Shown: positions 22,736-35,462, counted from the stretch's first letter. The stretch is DNA of 64,000 nucleotides from Riptortus pedestris (GCA_019009955.1 CM032232.1:142333501-142397500), one strand, 5' to 3'. Notes: generated by a model not told the origin, from the letters alone. Translations and numbers: made by a program.

Positions 22736-23713
22736 GTGAGGGCTTTGTCAATAGATAATTGTGTTCACAAAGCACAATGAATGGTTTGTCCAAATAACAT
22801 ATTCAGTCTAGAATAGCACCTGTAACATGTTCTTTATATCTTGTGTCATTCAGTTTAAGAAGTGTCATAGAAGACTTAGAAAGGTAAATGTTTTTGTTGA
22901 TACATAATAGAGTTCCAAAAACATATTTCATCTGCCATTCCAACTAAATATATAAAGTGGCCTTTATATCTTTTCCTACTGGTTTATTAACGTTTTAGAA
23001 AATCAAGATAGAAGTGTATTTAAAAAAAAAAAAAAATACTTAATTGAATTCAAAATAACGTTTGAATTGAAATTTCATCAACAGAATATGACTGTTACAG
23101 TAAGCGTCATCAGGACTAGGATGTTTCATAGAAAACCTTGGATGGCAAAATTTATTTTCAAATGAGCTTTGTAAAACTTATTCCGTCTATATCATGATCT
23201 TTATGCTAGTGTCACTGGGTTTGGGAAATGTCACAGGAAACCTAGAAAGTTTTGAATTTGTGGTGGTCCTTGATTAAATCCCATATAAATTTATTCAATC
23301 AGATATTTCATGTCTGTAAAATGACCTTTACGGCTAGTGGCATTTGGTCAAGGATCTGTCGTGGAAAGCCTTGAAAGGTGATTGTTTTTGTTAATTAGTA
23401 CCAAATAACATATTCCAACTGAAATTCCATCTATATTAAATGCCTTAACCTTTATAGTCATTGCCATGGATTTAGGAACTGTCATAGGAACCTTACTGAT
23501 GAGATGGTTTTAGGTCGATATTTAATTGAGTCCAATATTATCATTCATCAAAAATTTCATTTAGAACATGATTGTCTCTACAGAGTACAGCTTATTTTGA
23601 GAAATGCTCATCCATAAGTCTATTTTTACAACCACTGTAATCTTATGTTATTGAACATTTTTTTATTTATTTACAAAACTTGACAACCAGGAATATATAT
23701 ATATATCTATATA

Positions 23714-23746
<33 letters not shown>

Positions 23747-26700
23747 TGAGTGCTCTGTCTTGATAGTTTTATTATTTTTATCTTTTTTTTTTTTTTTTTT
23801 GGTGGGGGACTCAGGTTCGCTGTATAAGTTAAGTCCATTGGTCTTAATCTCACATGGTAAGCCTTGAATGGCGAGTTTGATTCTCACCTGGGTGATAGGA
23901 ATTTATTTAGTGACAAACTCATTAAATAAAATCCTTAGTCTCACCCTGCCTAGAAAAGGGTGGTAGCCTGTAGATAATCCGTCCTAATTAGCCAAAGTTG
24001 CACAACGTAGACGTTAATAAATAACAACACATTATCTTTGTTTTGACCCTGTCAAAATATTCTTTTACTTAATTAATTCTTATATCACTTGTCTTTTAAA
24101 AACTAAATAAAACAATAAGCATACTCTGTTGAGCAATGATTCCACATCATTGAGGTAATTTTAAAATTTGAAAATCAGTTTTTATTTTATAATAATATTT
24201 GTTAATGAGGACATCATTTATCTTCATCTGAGCATAATGTAACTTTGTCTGGTTCACTTTTAAAAAATTAAAAAAAATCTTGCATATATCAAAATTAATT
24301 TTTTTTTTTTTGTATTTTGTTATTTAAACATTGTTATATACACTTCTGTCATTTAACAATGTATAAACACTATTCACAGAACTAAATCTGCAGTCAACAA
24401 TTTTATGGTGGACAAATGACCACTGTAGTGTTGAGCAAAATGGTACATGAAACTATTTGATTATCATAGGATATTTATACACACACACACACAAAACCAT
24501 ATGCAGGGAGGCTTAAAATTAAATCATTATATTTAACTTCCAGTTTATTATTCAGCAAACATGCACTGAACAAAGGTTGTATATTTTGTTTTGTTTTTTA
24601 AAGTAATTACATTCATATATACTCATAGTTAAACGTGAAGCGTCAATTTAATTTACTTATTTGTCCATACCAAAAGAAAGATACGTCAAACATAGTATAT
24701 GCGGCATTGTTCCGGGAGCAAATATTAAAATATCTAGACCATTATAAGCTGTTTAGCGATACTTTAACAATTGATCAGATAGAATGAGCATTACTACTAT
24801 ACTGCTGCTAGTCTTTTCCTCTGGAGCTTATAGACAGTTGGGCATAAAAAATAAAAGGAGTCACTTTTGCCATCTCTCCCAATGAGTGCATGCAAGTAGC
24901 TCTGAAGATGTAGACAATAGTCTTTGAAAGTGCTTAGCGCTGAAATAAAAAACTTGTGAAGAATAGGACGTTTTCTTCTCTCCAAGTACATAAATATTCT
25001 TCACTTTCTACAACAATACTGTGAAATAAAAAATAAGTAAAATGAAAAATTACCTAGTCATTCATTTTAGCTGATGTCACTCAGGGGAAATCACGTATTG
25101 AGGTTGTATGTCATAGTTTTCAAAACATTTCTTCAAATGTCAATCCTACTTAGGAGATTATGGTAATCTCATGTCCAGCTTACATTTTAATTCATGTTTC
25201 TTAGGAGAAGTAGAGTATAGATTGTGAGATAAGACCACTAGCGCGTCATTTCCACACTTGGGAAATCTGATTATCTCATGGATGATAGACTTTTTTTAAT
25301 TAGTCATCTTGAAAATCCTGTTCTTTTATCTGAGCAGAAAATGTTACTAACATATGTTCTAAATGATGATATTAATGCACATGAGTCACAAATAAAATGT
25401 CTAAATTTATCCGAGTCTGGCTCTAAATTTATCAAAGTTTTGGCAGTTGGCAAGCTGCAGCTGATAATACACCATATGTGTAGTCTCATTAGTTTTGACA
25501 TCTTGCCATGAGAAAGGGTATACTTCTGGGGGACAGTGACAGCCATTTATTTTAGTTGTATTTATGTTTATGATGGGGTATTATGAAGATGTTGCTGACA
25601 GTTTTTTTAAAAAAGCCTGTCACGCAGGGACTGCATTAACTTACTAGATTTCCCATAAGTTGGAATGAGACACTGATCCCATCTTACCATCTAATCTTTA
25701 TTTTTCCAGTAGTGTCTGGTAGTCATCTATTATATATTATAGATTATATTCTAAACTTTATGGCATAACAATAGTCTTCTATACTTAAATACCGTACTAT
25801 TATTATGATTGTTAATAGTTCCTTAAGGTCTGTAGAGAATTTGTGTGACATTGTAGTCACAAAAAAAAAAATGATTTCTAATCAATCCCTTCTTAGAATA
25901 AAAAAGTCCACCGTTCGGGGGCTGCGTAGACTAAGCAGATTTTCCACTAGTTGATATGACAGACTAGTGATCTCATCTCACCACGTGTTCTCTATTTCTA
26001 TGTAAAAATTCTATGAGAAGTGAAGGTTTTACTGAAGGCCGAAAACAAGAAACTAAATATAACTTATTTAATATTTGAGTCAAGAAAAAATGCATAGAAC
26101 AAGAATTGTAAAGCATCAATAGTTTAAGAGGATGGGCTATAAAATGAAAAATGATACAGAACAAATATAATTTTTCGATCCAACTCATAATAATGGAGAT
26201 GTTTTGAATTTTCAAATTCTCCCTTTCCTATTCCTAGTGCCATTTCAGTCATTAATGAATGTGATCTTTAGTGTTGAATGAAACGCTGTATATCGAAAAT
26301 GGTATACATGAAATAAACATTTTTGAGTCAAGAACATAAAATCTTAATTGATGACATCACACAGAATGTATTTGCACTGGGCAGTTGAAAATCCTTAATA
26401 ATGATTTGTGCACTCTGGTTTTGTAAATATTTCAAATTAACCATCTGTCCTTCCAATGTATTTGTATTTTAAGCAGGCAGTCAAATGTCAGTTTCCCGTT
26501 CTCGGTATCAAAAGCTTTTTCTAAATCTTCAAACAAAAGTACTGATTTCTTATTTGTGCCTCTCAATCTCTCTGGTATAAGAATACCAGGAACTCTAAGA
26601 ATATACTAAGAAGTACGCTTCTCTTGTTCCTCTTCTGGTTCAAAATCCAAATTGGTCTACATCGACATAGACTACAATTTTATTTCTTTGCGCAATTTTA

Positions 26701-29181
26701 ATTGTATATAATAGTATTTTAGAGGCATGAGAAATAAGATAAATAGTTTTCTGATTACTTCATTTGATTTTGCTACCTTTATTAAGGTATAGCAACTCGA
26801 CTTCTGGTAATCTCGGTTGGAATATTCCCATAGGCATAACAATTTTCGATTACATCAAGCAATTGCATTTTATAAATAGTCATAAATCTCATTAAAAATC
26901 ATGTGGACCCAACAGACACTGGCATTTCTCAATTCAAGTGTTTTTATGTAAAAGAGAAACAAATTACTAATGAATATATTTTTCCATATCTGTAGAAAAT
27001 TTCCACATTACTGATGTAAACACAGAGCTTTTTCTCCAATGTGTCTTTCTTTGGAAACACAAATTCTTTTATTTTTCTTCTTTATCCTTCACTCCTCGAA
27101 ATTTGAGTATAAATGAGGTATATATATTTTATTTTATTTTTTTAGAAATGGAGAAATAAAACTGAAAGAAGATTTCCTAAAGATTGATCCTGAAGAATCA
27201 TGGACTGGTTGGGCTGTGAAATCTTTCGTCAAGGCTCCTGTTGTTTGGTCTTTTTCTAAACTAAAAATGGCCTTAATAGAAATAGACGAGAAAATTGTGG
27301 AATATATTTGTATAGAATATTTGAAGGTAATCATTTTTGACATTTTATTTTTTATTAAACTATTTATTTCAAGGGTTGTATATATATTCATGCCATTGGG
27401 TAATAAATGAATTCCAGTTAGTACAAATATGGAGTTTGGAAAATATTACCTTCAGATAAAATGAAAAAGTTTTTTACACACAATTCCATAACAAATTTGT
27501 GAGCTTCATCCACATCTATGATCGATCTTGCCTTTATTACATACAGAGTTAACTATTGTGTTTAAAAAAAAAAAAGGGTTTCCTGTGGAAATATAATTAA
27601 GGTTAATCCAAGTAAACCTTCACTCCTGTCATTGTTAGAAGTTGGTAGTCAGAATCTTGAAATTCGTGGTGTTAAGCAGCCTATTAGGACTGAAAAATTA
27701 ATTTTAAATACAATTTGCTATTTATATTTTCTCTTTAAAACCAGCATTAATGAAGACATTGAAGAACAAATTTTTTACTTCCATGTATACCTACGCTCCT
27801 GTTAGTTTTATTAAAGTATAAAACAGGCCAAATTGAAATTACTTATGATACATACACAAAAAACTTAACAATTCTATCGAGGAACCCTCGTGGAACACTT
27901 AATAAATTCTATTTAGTAGCATGAAGTTGGAAGCCAAAATTTTGAAATTCATAAGTCAATATAATGGTTTAGGATAATAATATTTATTCTAAACACTCAT
28001 TTTCCCAATAAAATCAATAATGAATAAGGATAGTTATGTATATATGTTTTGGCATCGAAGTTAGCCGCTCCAGAGGGTTGTAGTAAGTTATAAAATAGTT
28101 CTCTAATACCTTAAAATGTATACAAAAACTTTCTCAATTTTATTGAAGCTTTTTCATGAAACACAAATAGCCTTCTTGGTGCCAGGAAGTTGTAAGTGAA
28201 AGTTTCTAAATTCATAAATGTATATAACATTTTAGTTCCATTATCATTATTCTAAGCACTATTTGTTCTTAACATTTTGTCAATAAAACGGATATTAACA
28301 ACGATATTGACAAATGTGTGCAACTCCCACTCCCTCATCGATAAAAATTTGAATTTCTCATGTAGCCTATATTTTACCTTGGAGCCATTTTTGGGTGATT
28401 GCGTAACAAATAGGGGTGGAGACAGGTAGTCAAGATTTTTAATTTTGATGGTATTGCTCTTTGAATGGACTGAAACTTGAAAAACAATGTTACTGCCGAA
28501 TTTAAATAGAAAAGCAAACAACCATAGGGCTTTATTTATACAGATACATCTCTATTTTAAATATTGTTAAGGCACTGGATATTATGAAAATATAGCCTTA
28601 GTTTTTTATAGATAAATTCTTAAAATCAATTATTATTATTAATGTTATTTTTTTTTAAATTTCAGAGAAAATCTGAAGAACTTCTTAGTAAAACTATCAA
28701 CAGCCAGAGATTATACGATAAAAAAGAGCTAAGAGAAATGCTAACCACTGCCGACGGAATCGAAATATCTGAAGAAAACTTTGATTTGCTGCTGAGGTGG
28801 CTCCGGCTTAATAAAGTCGCACAAATTAGGAAAGTGGATAACGATACATTTATAAAGTTGGGCACAAGCAAGAGCAATGTAATCACTGATTTAGACGTAT
28901 CACTGTGTATTTTAGAGAAAAATAAATTAACCTTTGAAAAGGCGATTGAAGTTTTGGAAGAGGAGAAAAAGGAACTTGTTTCATCGGCCAAGAATTACTT
29001 AAAACAGGGGATGAGAGATACGGTAATAACTTCATGAATAATAAATAATTTCCCTCACATTTTAGCAGATTTCCCTTGTGGGAAATCAGCTATTGAGGTC
29101 GTACTCATGATGTGATTTTCGACAAATTTCTTCAAATGTCTACCTATTCCACTCAGCAGATGATGAAAATGATGTCCGTTC

Positions 29182-29235
<54 letters not shown>

Positions 29236-29518
29236 TGTATATGCATGTATATTTATCTGTTAACACTCTATCGGTTGCGGTTTTGATTTGATCATTGCCA
29301 AACTCGATATTGAAATGTTTTGTGTACTAATGAAGATCAAGTTCGTTAACAGCTGAAATCAGATAATCGGGAGGGGGGTTAAGAGGAGGGAATTTCAAAA
29401 TTCAAAATGTCTCCTTAAGGGAAATCAGCTATTAGGTTGTACTCATGTCACAATTTTTAAAAAGTTTCTCAGAAGTCCATTGAACCTACCTAGTAGATGA
29501 CAATGAGCTAGTTTCAAA

Positions 29519-29597
<79 letters not shown>

Positions 29598-32500
29598 GGC
29601 AATTTGAAATATTACCATTAAAATATGTGGAATCAAAAAATTATTTAGAACCATTCTTATTGTGAACTTAATTTGATTTAAATATAGTTATTTAGATCTT
29701 TTCTATATCTTGAATATTAACCGAGATATTTGATTTTTTTTTGTTTTCTGCCTTCAGTGAACCCCCACTCCTACTCGTTATATTACCACTCTATTGGAAG
29801 TTTAAATACTGAATATTGTTTTCATTGAAGTTGTATTGTAGGAATTACCTCCCAATTGTAATGTGATGATGTCATCTTTTAAGATTTTATATTATGAACT
29901 CGAAAATGTTTATTTGCTCTATACCATACTCAATATTTAATCATTTCGTTCAACGCTGAAGTTCAACATCATTAATGGCTGAATATGAGCCAGGAATAGG
30001 GGAAGTGGTCTAAAAGAGGGGAAATTTGAATATTCATTAGAGCTCTGTTACTATGAGTCATATTGAAAAATGTTATGGAGCCAATCTTGTTAAACTATTG
30101 ATGCTCTACAAATGTTTTTCTTTCATTAAGTGAATTATTTGTACTTTCTTGTTATTAGCCTTCAGTAAACCCCTTTTTTACATAGGAATATAAAATATAC
30201 GGTTAGATGAGATCAATAGTGTGTTATATATTTGCATGTGGGAAATCTGTTTAGTTTACGCAACCCCTGTGTGACAGATTTTTTTTAAAAGCTAACTTCT
30301 CTTTCTTTTTTGTTATTATCAAGGCAAAAAGTTACCTCAGGAGGAAAAAAGAAATTGAGAAGACAATTTCCAGGAGAGTTTCAGCACTAGAGAATATAGA
30401 AATTTTGTTATCAAGAATTCATGAATCTTCATCTGACTCCAAGGTAAGTTTGTCATAGATTTGATATTAAACGTATATAATTGGCTCTTTATTAATATTA
30501 TACTTAAGCTGTGCTACCCATCATTAATGTACAGCGGGTTTTGTCTCCAAATTCTTTAAACTCTGTCATGTATTATAAATAGACAAATAGTTTCAAGATC
30601 GTTTGAATCTCAATTAAGTTTTCAGATAAGCCTCAAAATTTCATTTGAAAAAAAAGTTATGAAGTATTTTTACCATCTGTTTAAGAATTGGATTGATAAG
30701 CAAAATGAGAACTTATTGTATAACTTTGGTTGTATTGTTCAAGAATAATTTCATAAAATCATGCCCACAAAATAAGTTATACTGCACAAAGATGATCTAC
30801 ACTCGGTTGACTGTAACAAGGCTCGTAGAAGAGAATTACAATGCTTGTACAGTGTCACACACTTTATGACCTTTACAAGTTTATCTGATTTTCAAAATTT
30901 TACAATCTTTAAAAAAATTAATAAAAAATAATGCCTTTTTTAAAGGCTTTTTCAACTTATTCTCTTTAAACAAAGATTGTTCTTAAATATGTTTTACTAG
31001 GCTCTTTACTGAAAAAGATCTCTCAAGTGCTTGTATTACACACTTGTGATCACATATCACCACGTATTCTTTATTCATTTGTAAAAATCTGAAGGCAGAA
31101 AACACTTAATACTTGAGGTCGATTTTTTATAAACAGTTTTAAGGGTTAGAATGCCAGAAATCAGAAGACCTTTTTAATTAACTGCTTTTTCAGTTAACTA
31201 CCAAATATTATTTTGTAGTTAAAAATATTAACTATTTCTCTGGTACTTTAACTGAAGCTCTAAGAAAAATATTATACAATTTGTGGTAGTTTTAAGAATT
31301 ATTAGTTCATGATTGTTTATACTTATGATGAAGGACTTGATTGTTCAGAAGTTTTTTTTTTTTAAATATTCATATTTGGCGTTTTTCAGGTTTATGAAAC
31401 CTACAAGATTGCTCTCAATGCTCTCAAGACATCTTTTAAAGAAAATGGTCTTTCGGAAGAAGAGGTTATTAAGACAGTGACAGAAATCCAAGAGGTAAGA
31501 TATTTTTGGCCACAATTGTATGATTAATGCTGAGTATATTTTACTTACAAGACAAACATTCAGTTTGTTCAGATATGATAGTATTAGGTTGTGTCATCTA
31601 TCGTATATATATTTAAAAATGAATGTTTGTCTGTATGTCCTTTATAGAATCGTAAACGGCTGAACCGAATTTTATGAAACTTGGTATGTATATTACTACT
31701 AACCCAACTTAGGTTTTAGGCTATATTAATATTCTCTGAGACGAACAGGAGTGGGGGTTATAAGGGAGGCCTGAAATTAAAAATAGCAATATTTCGTTTC
31801 CTATTATTTTTTCGGCAAATAAGCATACAACAAAAGTTGTTTATTTTGTTATTTAGAGTAACTTTTATATATACATATTTGTCATATAGCGAACAACTTC
31901 CTTTTTCAAGGAAGAAAAAGGTAGGAAGAAGGCAGGTTAATGGGTTTTATGGCTTTAGGCAATGCCCTCCGTAACAAGCTAATGAAATGAAATAGCCTTT
32001 ATTATACAAACATGCAATCAATAAATTAATAAAATAAACTTTAACATAGGAATAATAACAAAATTAGTTCGTTCAAGCCTTCCTCCAAGGAGGAGTAATG
32101 GTCTACACGTCCCTGGTGACCAAGCTTACTGGGCAGCAAGGTTCGTAGTTTCTTTCCAGGTTTGCCACCATAGATCTTTATTTGGGGCTCTTCTGCACCA
32201 TGTAGGGCCTACTTCATTCTTGAAGAAGTCACTCCACCTCTATCTCTAGTACACTCAGACACATAATATGACTACCTGTAATCAACACTTCACAGGAGGT
32301 GACATGCCTATTTCCAGTTTAATTTCCTTCAGCCCTAGTTGTTTTCTTTATTTCAGTATTTCTGATTCTATTTCTTCTTCTAACGTTTGCTATGCGTCTT
32401 TCTTGTGAATTTTGGCATACTCTAATTTTGTTCTCCTGGTACTTTGTGAGGGACCATGTTTGGCTTCCATATGAAACAACTGGAAAGAACAATGTGCATT

Positions 32501-34864
32501 GCATCTATAAGCATGAGGCTGAACTTGGCAAGTCCATTGTATCTATGTATAAGCATGTGGCTAAACTTGGCAACAATGTCCATTGTATCTAAAAGCATGA
32601 TGCTGAACTTGGCAATCAGTGTCCATTGTATCTATAAGCATGAGGTTGAATTTGGCAATCACTGTCCATTGTATCTATAAGCATGAGGCTGAACTTGGCA
32701 ATCAATGCCCATTGTATCTATAAGCATGATGCTGAACTTGGCAATGTCCATTGTATCTATAAGCATGATGCTGAACTTGGCAATGTCCATTGTATCTATA
32801 AGCATGATGCTGAACTTGGCAATGTCCATTGTATCTATAAGCATGAGGCTGAACTTGGCAATGTCCATTGTATCTATAAGCATGATGCTGAACTTGGCAA
32901 TGTCCATTGTATCTATAAGCATGATGCTGAACTTGGGAAGTCCATTGTATCTATAAGCATGAGGCTAAACTTGGCAATGTCCATTGTATCTATAAGCATG
33001 AGGCTGAACTTGGCAATCAATGTCCATTGTATCTATAAGCATGAGGCTGTGCTTGGCAATCAATGTCCATTGTATCTATAAGCATGATGCTGAACTTGGC
33101 AATCAATGTCCATTGTATCTATAAGCATGATGCTGAACTTGGCAATCAATGTCCATTGTATCTATAAGCATGAGGCTGTGCTTGGCAATCAATGTCCATT
33201 GTATCTATAAGCATGATGCTGAACTTGGCAATCAATGTCCATTGTATCTATAAGCATGATGCTGTGCTTGTTTCAGCAGGCTGACAAGTTTGATGGGGTT
33301 AGGCCACACTCTCTTTGGTTAGGATTTGTTTTGCCAATGTAACTATAACCCATGAGGTTAGTTTTAATCAGTTTCAATTTCAGTTCGCTTTAAATAAAGT
33401 GAGGGAGAAGTATAAATTAGAAATTCATGTGATATTCCAGAACATGAGATGTTTTCTTAGATTTTTGCTCCACCCACATAAGCTTTTACCAGAATTCCCA
33501 ACGGAAAACAGCTATTGAGGTCGTATGTATGATGGAATTTTGGGGAATTTCAAAAATTCAATCTATCTTTGTTATTATAGAACAAATATCTTAATACTAA
33601 TTTAATTCCCTATAAACATTGTATACATTTTCCATGTTAACCAAGAATTTGCATTTTTTACTTTTCAGCATTCAGTAAACACTCACCTTTAGTCATTGCA
33701 TGTTAACAATAAGCCATGTATCATGAAAGGTCTTACCCAAACTTAAATAACAAATACTAGCTTCAACAGGCCTTTATTATGTGAGAAATACAAATACATT
33801 GTGCGATGACATCATTAAGATTTTACATTCATGACTCAAAAATGTTTATTTGATCTATACAACACTCGGAATTTAACATTATACTCATTAGTAAGATCGA
33901 AAAATGTTATAGAGCCAATCTTGTTAAACTATTGATGCTGTACAATAGTTGTTCAATACATTTTTCATTCTCAAATATTAAGTGAGTTTTTGTTCGTTCT
34001 TGTTATTAGGCTAGTAAGAAGCCCTTCCCCTTTTACTCATTGCATTTTTACTCAAAAATAGAGAATATGGTTTATACTCAAAAAAGAGAACCAGTACATG
34101 GGAAATCTGATTAGTTTATTTAGCCCCTGTATGACATAATTTTGTTTTATATTTCATCCCAAAGAGTGGTGGGCAATCTCGTAACATGTTATCGGAAAGA
34201 CTTTTCCTCCGCATAAATGTCTTGTTATAAAACAGCAAACTAAATAAATTATTTAATCTTGAAAACACTTTTCTTTTTTTCCAGGTAAACGAAATGCACG
34301 AAGAAATTCAAAATGCCTTGGCGGAACCTGCATCTGCCTCATGTGAGATTGAACTGGATGATGAGCTTGAAGCAATACTTAAAAGCGATAAACCTCCAGG
34401 TAGCCTGTTAAATTCGTTCATAGCTCTTTGGGCTTTCTTCATAGATTAATGGCAACACATTTCTTTCCCCACAAACTTTATTCGCATTGTCTTACATGTC
34501 CCATATCTTAAACATCCCTTCAAAGGCCATTCCTTTTCAAAAAATAATAATATTCATTTTTTCAAAAACCCAATGCATGGGAATTCTGCTTAGTTTACTC
34601 AGACGCTGCATGAGGTACTTTTGGTTATCCCCTTGGATTGATTGGTTGAAAAAAAAATCCAAATATCTTTTCATGAGTTCAACCTTAATAGCTCTTTCCA
34701 TAAAAATCAGCTAATGATTAAATTATTAACCATTTTATATTTCCAGCTTTAATTAAAGGATCAAAATTTTTGTTTCAGATATCAGGCTTCCTAATGTGCC
34801 AGATCACAGCCCTACTTTCGCTACTGAAAAAGACAGAAAAAAGGTTTTTGAAGCAGCTTCGTAA
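22464..34864 (+). CDS. CHMP7: CHMP7, ESCRT-III-like protein, seven exons, complete
   Basis: CHMP7 recruits ESCRT-III to the nuclear envelope and ER during resealing. Exons 22464-22735, 27146-27326, 28666-29022, 30324-30443, 31390-31494, 34285-34399 and 34779-34864 join in frame to 411 residues plus TAA (human 453). The N-terminal half (about residues 10-210) is the ESCRT-II-like winged-helix part: FKRKERVPLGLGAVIENLER, then the tryptophan-rich SWTGWAVKSFVKAPVVWSF, which matches the membrane-binding segment of the family. The C-terminal half (about 225-345) is a helical, charged Snf7 domain. The tail RLPNVPDHSP resembles a MIT-interacting motif. ATG 22464 (context AAAATGA) is the first in-frame ATG; upstream in-frame sequence has only a GTG. 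The gene lies head to head with PANK. Introns hold SINE, HE, LINE and minisatellite sequence. Confidence 0.95.
22692..23585 (+). repeat. Decayed tandem copies of the CHMP7 exon 1 end and splice donor
   Basis: Six units begin with a relative of GGGTTTAGGAGCTGTCATAG then AGAACCTTGAAAGGTGA: the exon itself (22692) and copies at about 22847, 23099, 23210, 23338 and 23462. Most of units 2-6 are 110-155 bp apart, with one gap of about 250 bp. Copies 2 and 5 keep an AAAGGT donor (AAAGGTAAAT, AAAGGTGATT). The intron-derived parts also match (CAAATAACATATTC, ATGACCTTTA). Confidence 0.8.
23800..24022 (+). mobile_element. tRNA-derived SINE
   Basis: Same family in plus orientation: GGACTCAGGTTCGCTGTATA head, GAGTTTGATTCTCACC as B-box relative, ACTCATTAAATAAAATCC body and tail GTTAATAAATAACA. 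It lies in CHMP7 intron 1. Confidence 0.82.
25072..26400. repeat. Cluster of HE fragments
   Basis: 25072-25275 is a minus 3' fragment (GGGGAAATCACGTATTGAGG). 25612-25700 is a plus 5' end with a GCAGGGACTGC hairpin. 25906-26400 is a plus sub-form B copy starting GTCCACCGTTCGGGGGCTGC without a 3' hairpin. 25278-25560 between them shows no recognisable origin. Confidence 0.65.
27146..27326 (+). CDS. CHMP7: CHMP7 exon 2
   Basis: Acceptor TTTTTTTAG|AAATGG and donor TTGAAG|GTAATC. It encodes NGEIKLKEDFLKIDPEESW and the conserved W/F-rich stretch before KMALIEIDEKIVEYICIEYL, ending in phase 0. Confidence 0.93.
27420..28620. other. CHMP7 intron 2, diverged repeats only
   Basis: Contains loosely repeated phrases about 300 bp apart (for example TTGGAAGCCAAAATTTTGAA, GTTGTAAGTGAAAGTTTC and AACTTTCTCAATTTTATTGA), suggesting a very old tandem or dispersed repeat. 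No coding signal. Confidence 0.35.
28666..29022 (+). CDS. CHMP7: CHMP7 exon 3, start of Snf7 region
   Basis: Acceptor TTTCAG|AGAAAATC and donor ACG|GTAATA; 119 codons. It includes NFDLLLRWLRLNKVAQIRKV (second winged helix) and the first Snf7 helix, rich in E/K, ending GMRDT. An antisense frame at 28662-28991 is a shadow. Confidence 0.93.
29064..30283 (-). repeat. HE repeat with internal end duplication
   Basis: 3' hairpin GATTTCCCTTGTGGGAAATC at 29064, TA core 29191-29236. A second 3' hairpin half (CTCCTTAAGGGAAATCAGC) at 29410 starts another copy with core (TA)n(TG)n at 29523-29597. It ends at the 5' hairpin GCAACCCCTGTGTGAC near 30275. It fills CHMP7 intron 3. Confidence 0.78.
30324..30443 (+). 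CDS. CHMP7: CHMP7 exon 4
   Basis: Acceptor ATCAAG|GCAAAAAG and donor TCCAAG|GTAAGT; 40 codons. It encodes AKSYLRRKKEIEKTISRRVS and NIEILLSRIHESSSDSK, the basic Snf7 helix 1/2 region. Confidence 0.92.
31390..31494 (+). CDS. CHMP7: CHMP7 exon 5
   Basis: Acceptor TTTTTCAG|GTTTAT and donor GAG|GTAAGA; 35 codons. It encodes VYETYKIALNALKTSFKENG then LSEEEVIKTVTEIQE, the Snf7 helix matching the family segment VFNAYQAGVGALK. Confidence 0.92.
31601..31880 (+). mobile_element. Helitron C, 3'-truncated
   Basis: Begins TCGTATATATATTTAAAAAT after an A, then a 5' segment shared with Helitron D (GAATGTTTGTCTGTATGTCC), CGGCTGAACCGAATTTTATG and less than one 298-bp unit. No 3' hairpin is present. It lies in CHMP7 intron 5. 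Confidence 0.7.
31975..32510 (-). pseudogene. RTE-like LINE 3' end with poly(A) signal
   Basis: Minus strand: PVVSYGSQTWSLTKYQENKI, RIANVRRRNRIRNTEI, then WSDFFKNEVGPTWCRRAPNK and DLWWQTWKETTNLAAQ, stop, a short 3' UTR and AATAAAGGCTATTTCATTTC. The 5' truncation point merges into the 39-bp minisatellite at 32490-33273. It lies in CHMP7 intron 5. Confidence 0.82.
32490..33273. repeat. ~39-bp minisatellite, about 19 units
   Basis: The unit contains TGTATCTATAAGCATGATGC and TGAACTTGGCAATGTCCAT. Short units are 39 bp and longer ones with an inserted CAAT-like piece are about 43 bp. Variants alternate GATGCT/GAGGCT, and two or three units read GTGCTTGG. Because 39 is divisible by three, open frames cross the array on both strands (13-residue repeats such as HCIYKHDAELGNV), which are artefacts of the period. 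It lies in CHMP7 intron 5. Confidence 0.95.
33494..34142 (-). repeat. HE repeat, diverged
   Basis: From GAATTCCCAACGGAAAACAG to GGGAAATCTGATTAGTTTAT and AGCCCCTGTATGAC. No TA core remains. A further 5' end remnant lies at 34574-34622. Confidence 0.65.
34285..34399 (+). CDS. CHMP7: CHMP7 exon 6
   Basis: Acceptor TTTTCCAG|GTAAAC and donor CCAG|GTAGCC. It encodes VNEMHEEIQNALAEPASASC and the acidic ELDDELEAILKSD stretch typical of the autoinhibitory C-terminal part of ESCRT-III proteins. Confidence 0.9.
34779..34864 (+). CDS. CHMP7: CHMP7 exon 7 (stop codon)
   Basis: Acceptor TGTTTCAG|ATATCAGG. It encodes RLPNVPDHSPTFATEKDRKK then VFEAAS and TAA. The 3' UTR follows in A/T-rich DNA with possible poly(A) signals ATTAAA at 34958 and AATAAA at 35463. 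Confidence 0.9.
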
Positions 34865-35462
34865 AACGAAAATTATAATACAGACTATTTATTTGTCTTA
34901 TTATAAATGGGGAATGTTTAACTGTGATATCTTATTTGAGTTGTTGTTCTTGATGTAATTAAAATTTAAGATAAAATATATATATTGAATGATTGAAACA
35001 GATTTTATTTAATGGATCGTTTTCACTTTCTTTTTTAATTTTGAATTAATCAATTTAACATTTATTATTATTGTATTATTTGCATTGTTTTAATTCTAAT
35101 TAATGTCATTATTAATTGTTATTTCTGTAAGATACTGTTATGTTTTTAATCTATAACTTTTGTATGGAATGTTTTAATATTAATACAACTTTTTTTAAAA
35201 TCATTTGTTTCATTTGCTCTCAAATTTTACCCTTTTTCAAATATAATTATAGTCTGTGTTGAATATTTATGATCTGATAGTGACTCAAAAATATTTAACT
35301 ACCACTGGAAGGCAAAACTCCAAAAAATGTAATCACTTTATTATTGAACTTCACTTTAGTTAATTGTCTACTTCATACATTATGTGTTCTTCCTTTGTGA
35401 TTGTGATGGACACAACATGATTAACATAAAATGTAATTTACATATCTCTTTATGATAAACAA

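Noticed and set aside
28662..28991. 109-codon minus-strand frame
   Set aside because: Antisense shadow of CHMP7 exon 3.
32659..33081. Open frames of 83-132 residues on both strands with 13-residue repeats
   Set aside because: They are translations of the 39-bp minisatellite; the period is divisible by three, so frames stay open by construction.
32490..33273. Possible CRISPR-like array
   Set aside because: Units follow each other without distinct spacers, and the locus is an intron of a eukaryotic gene.
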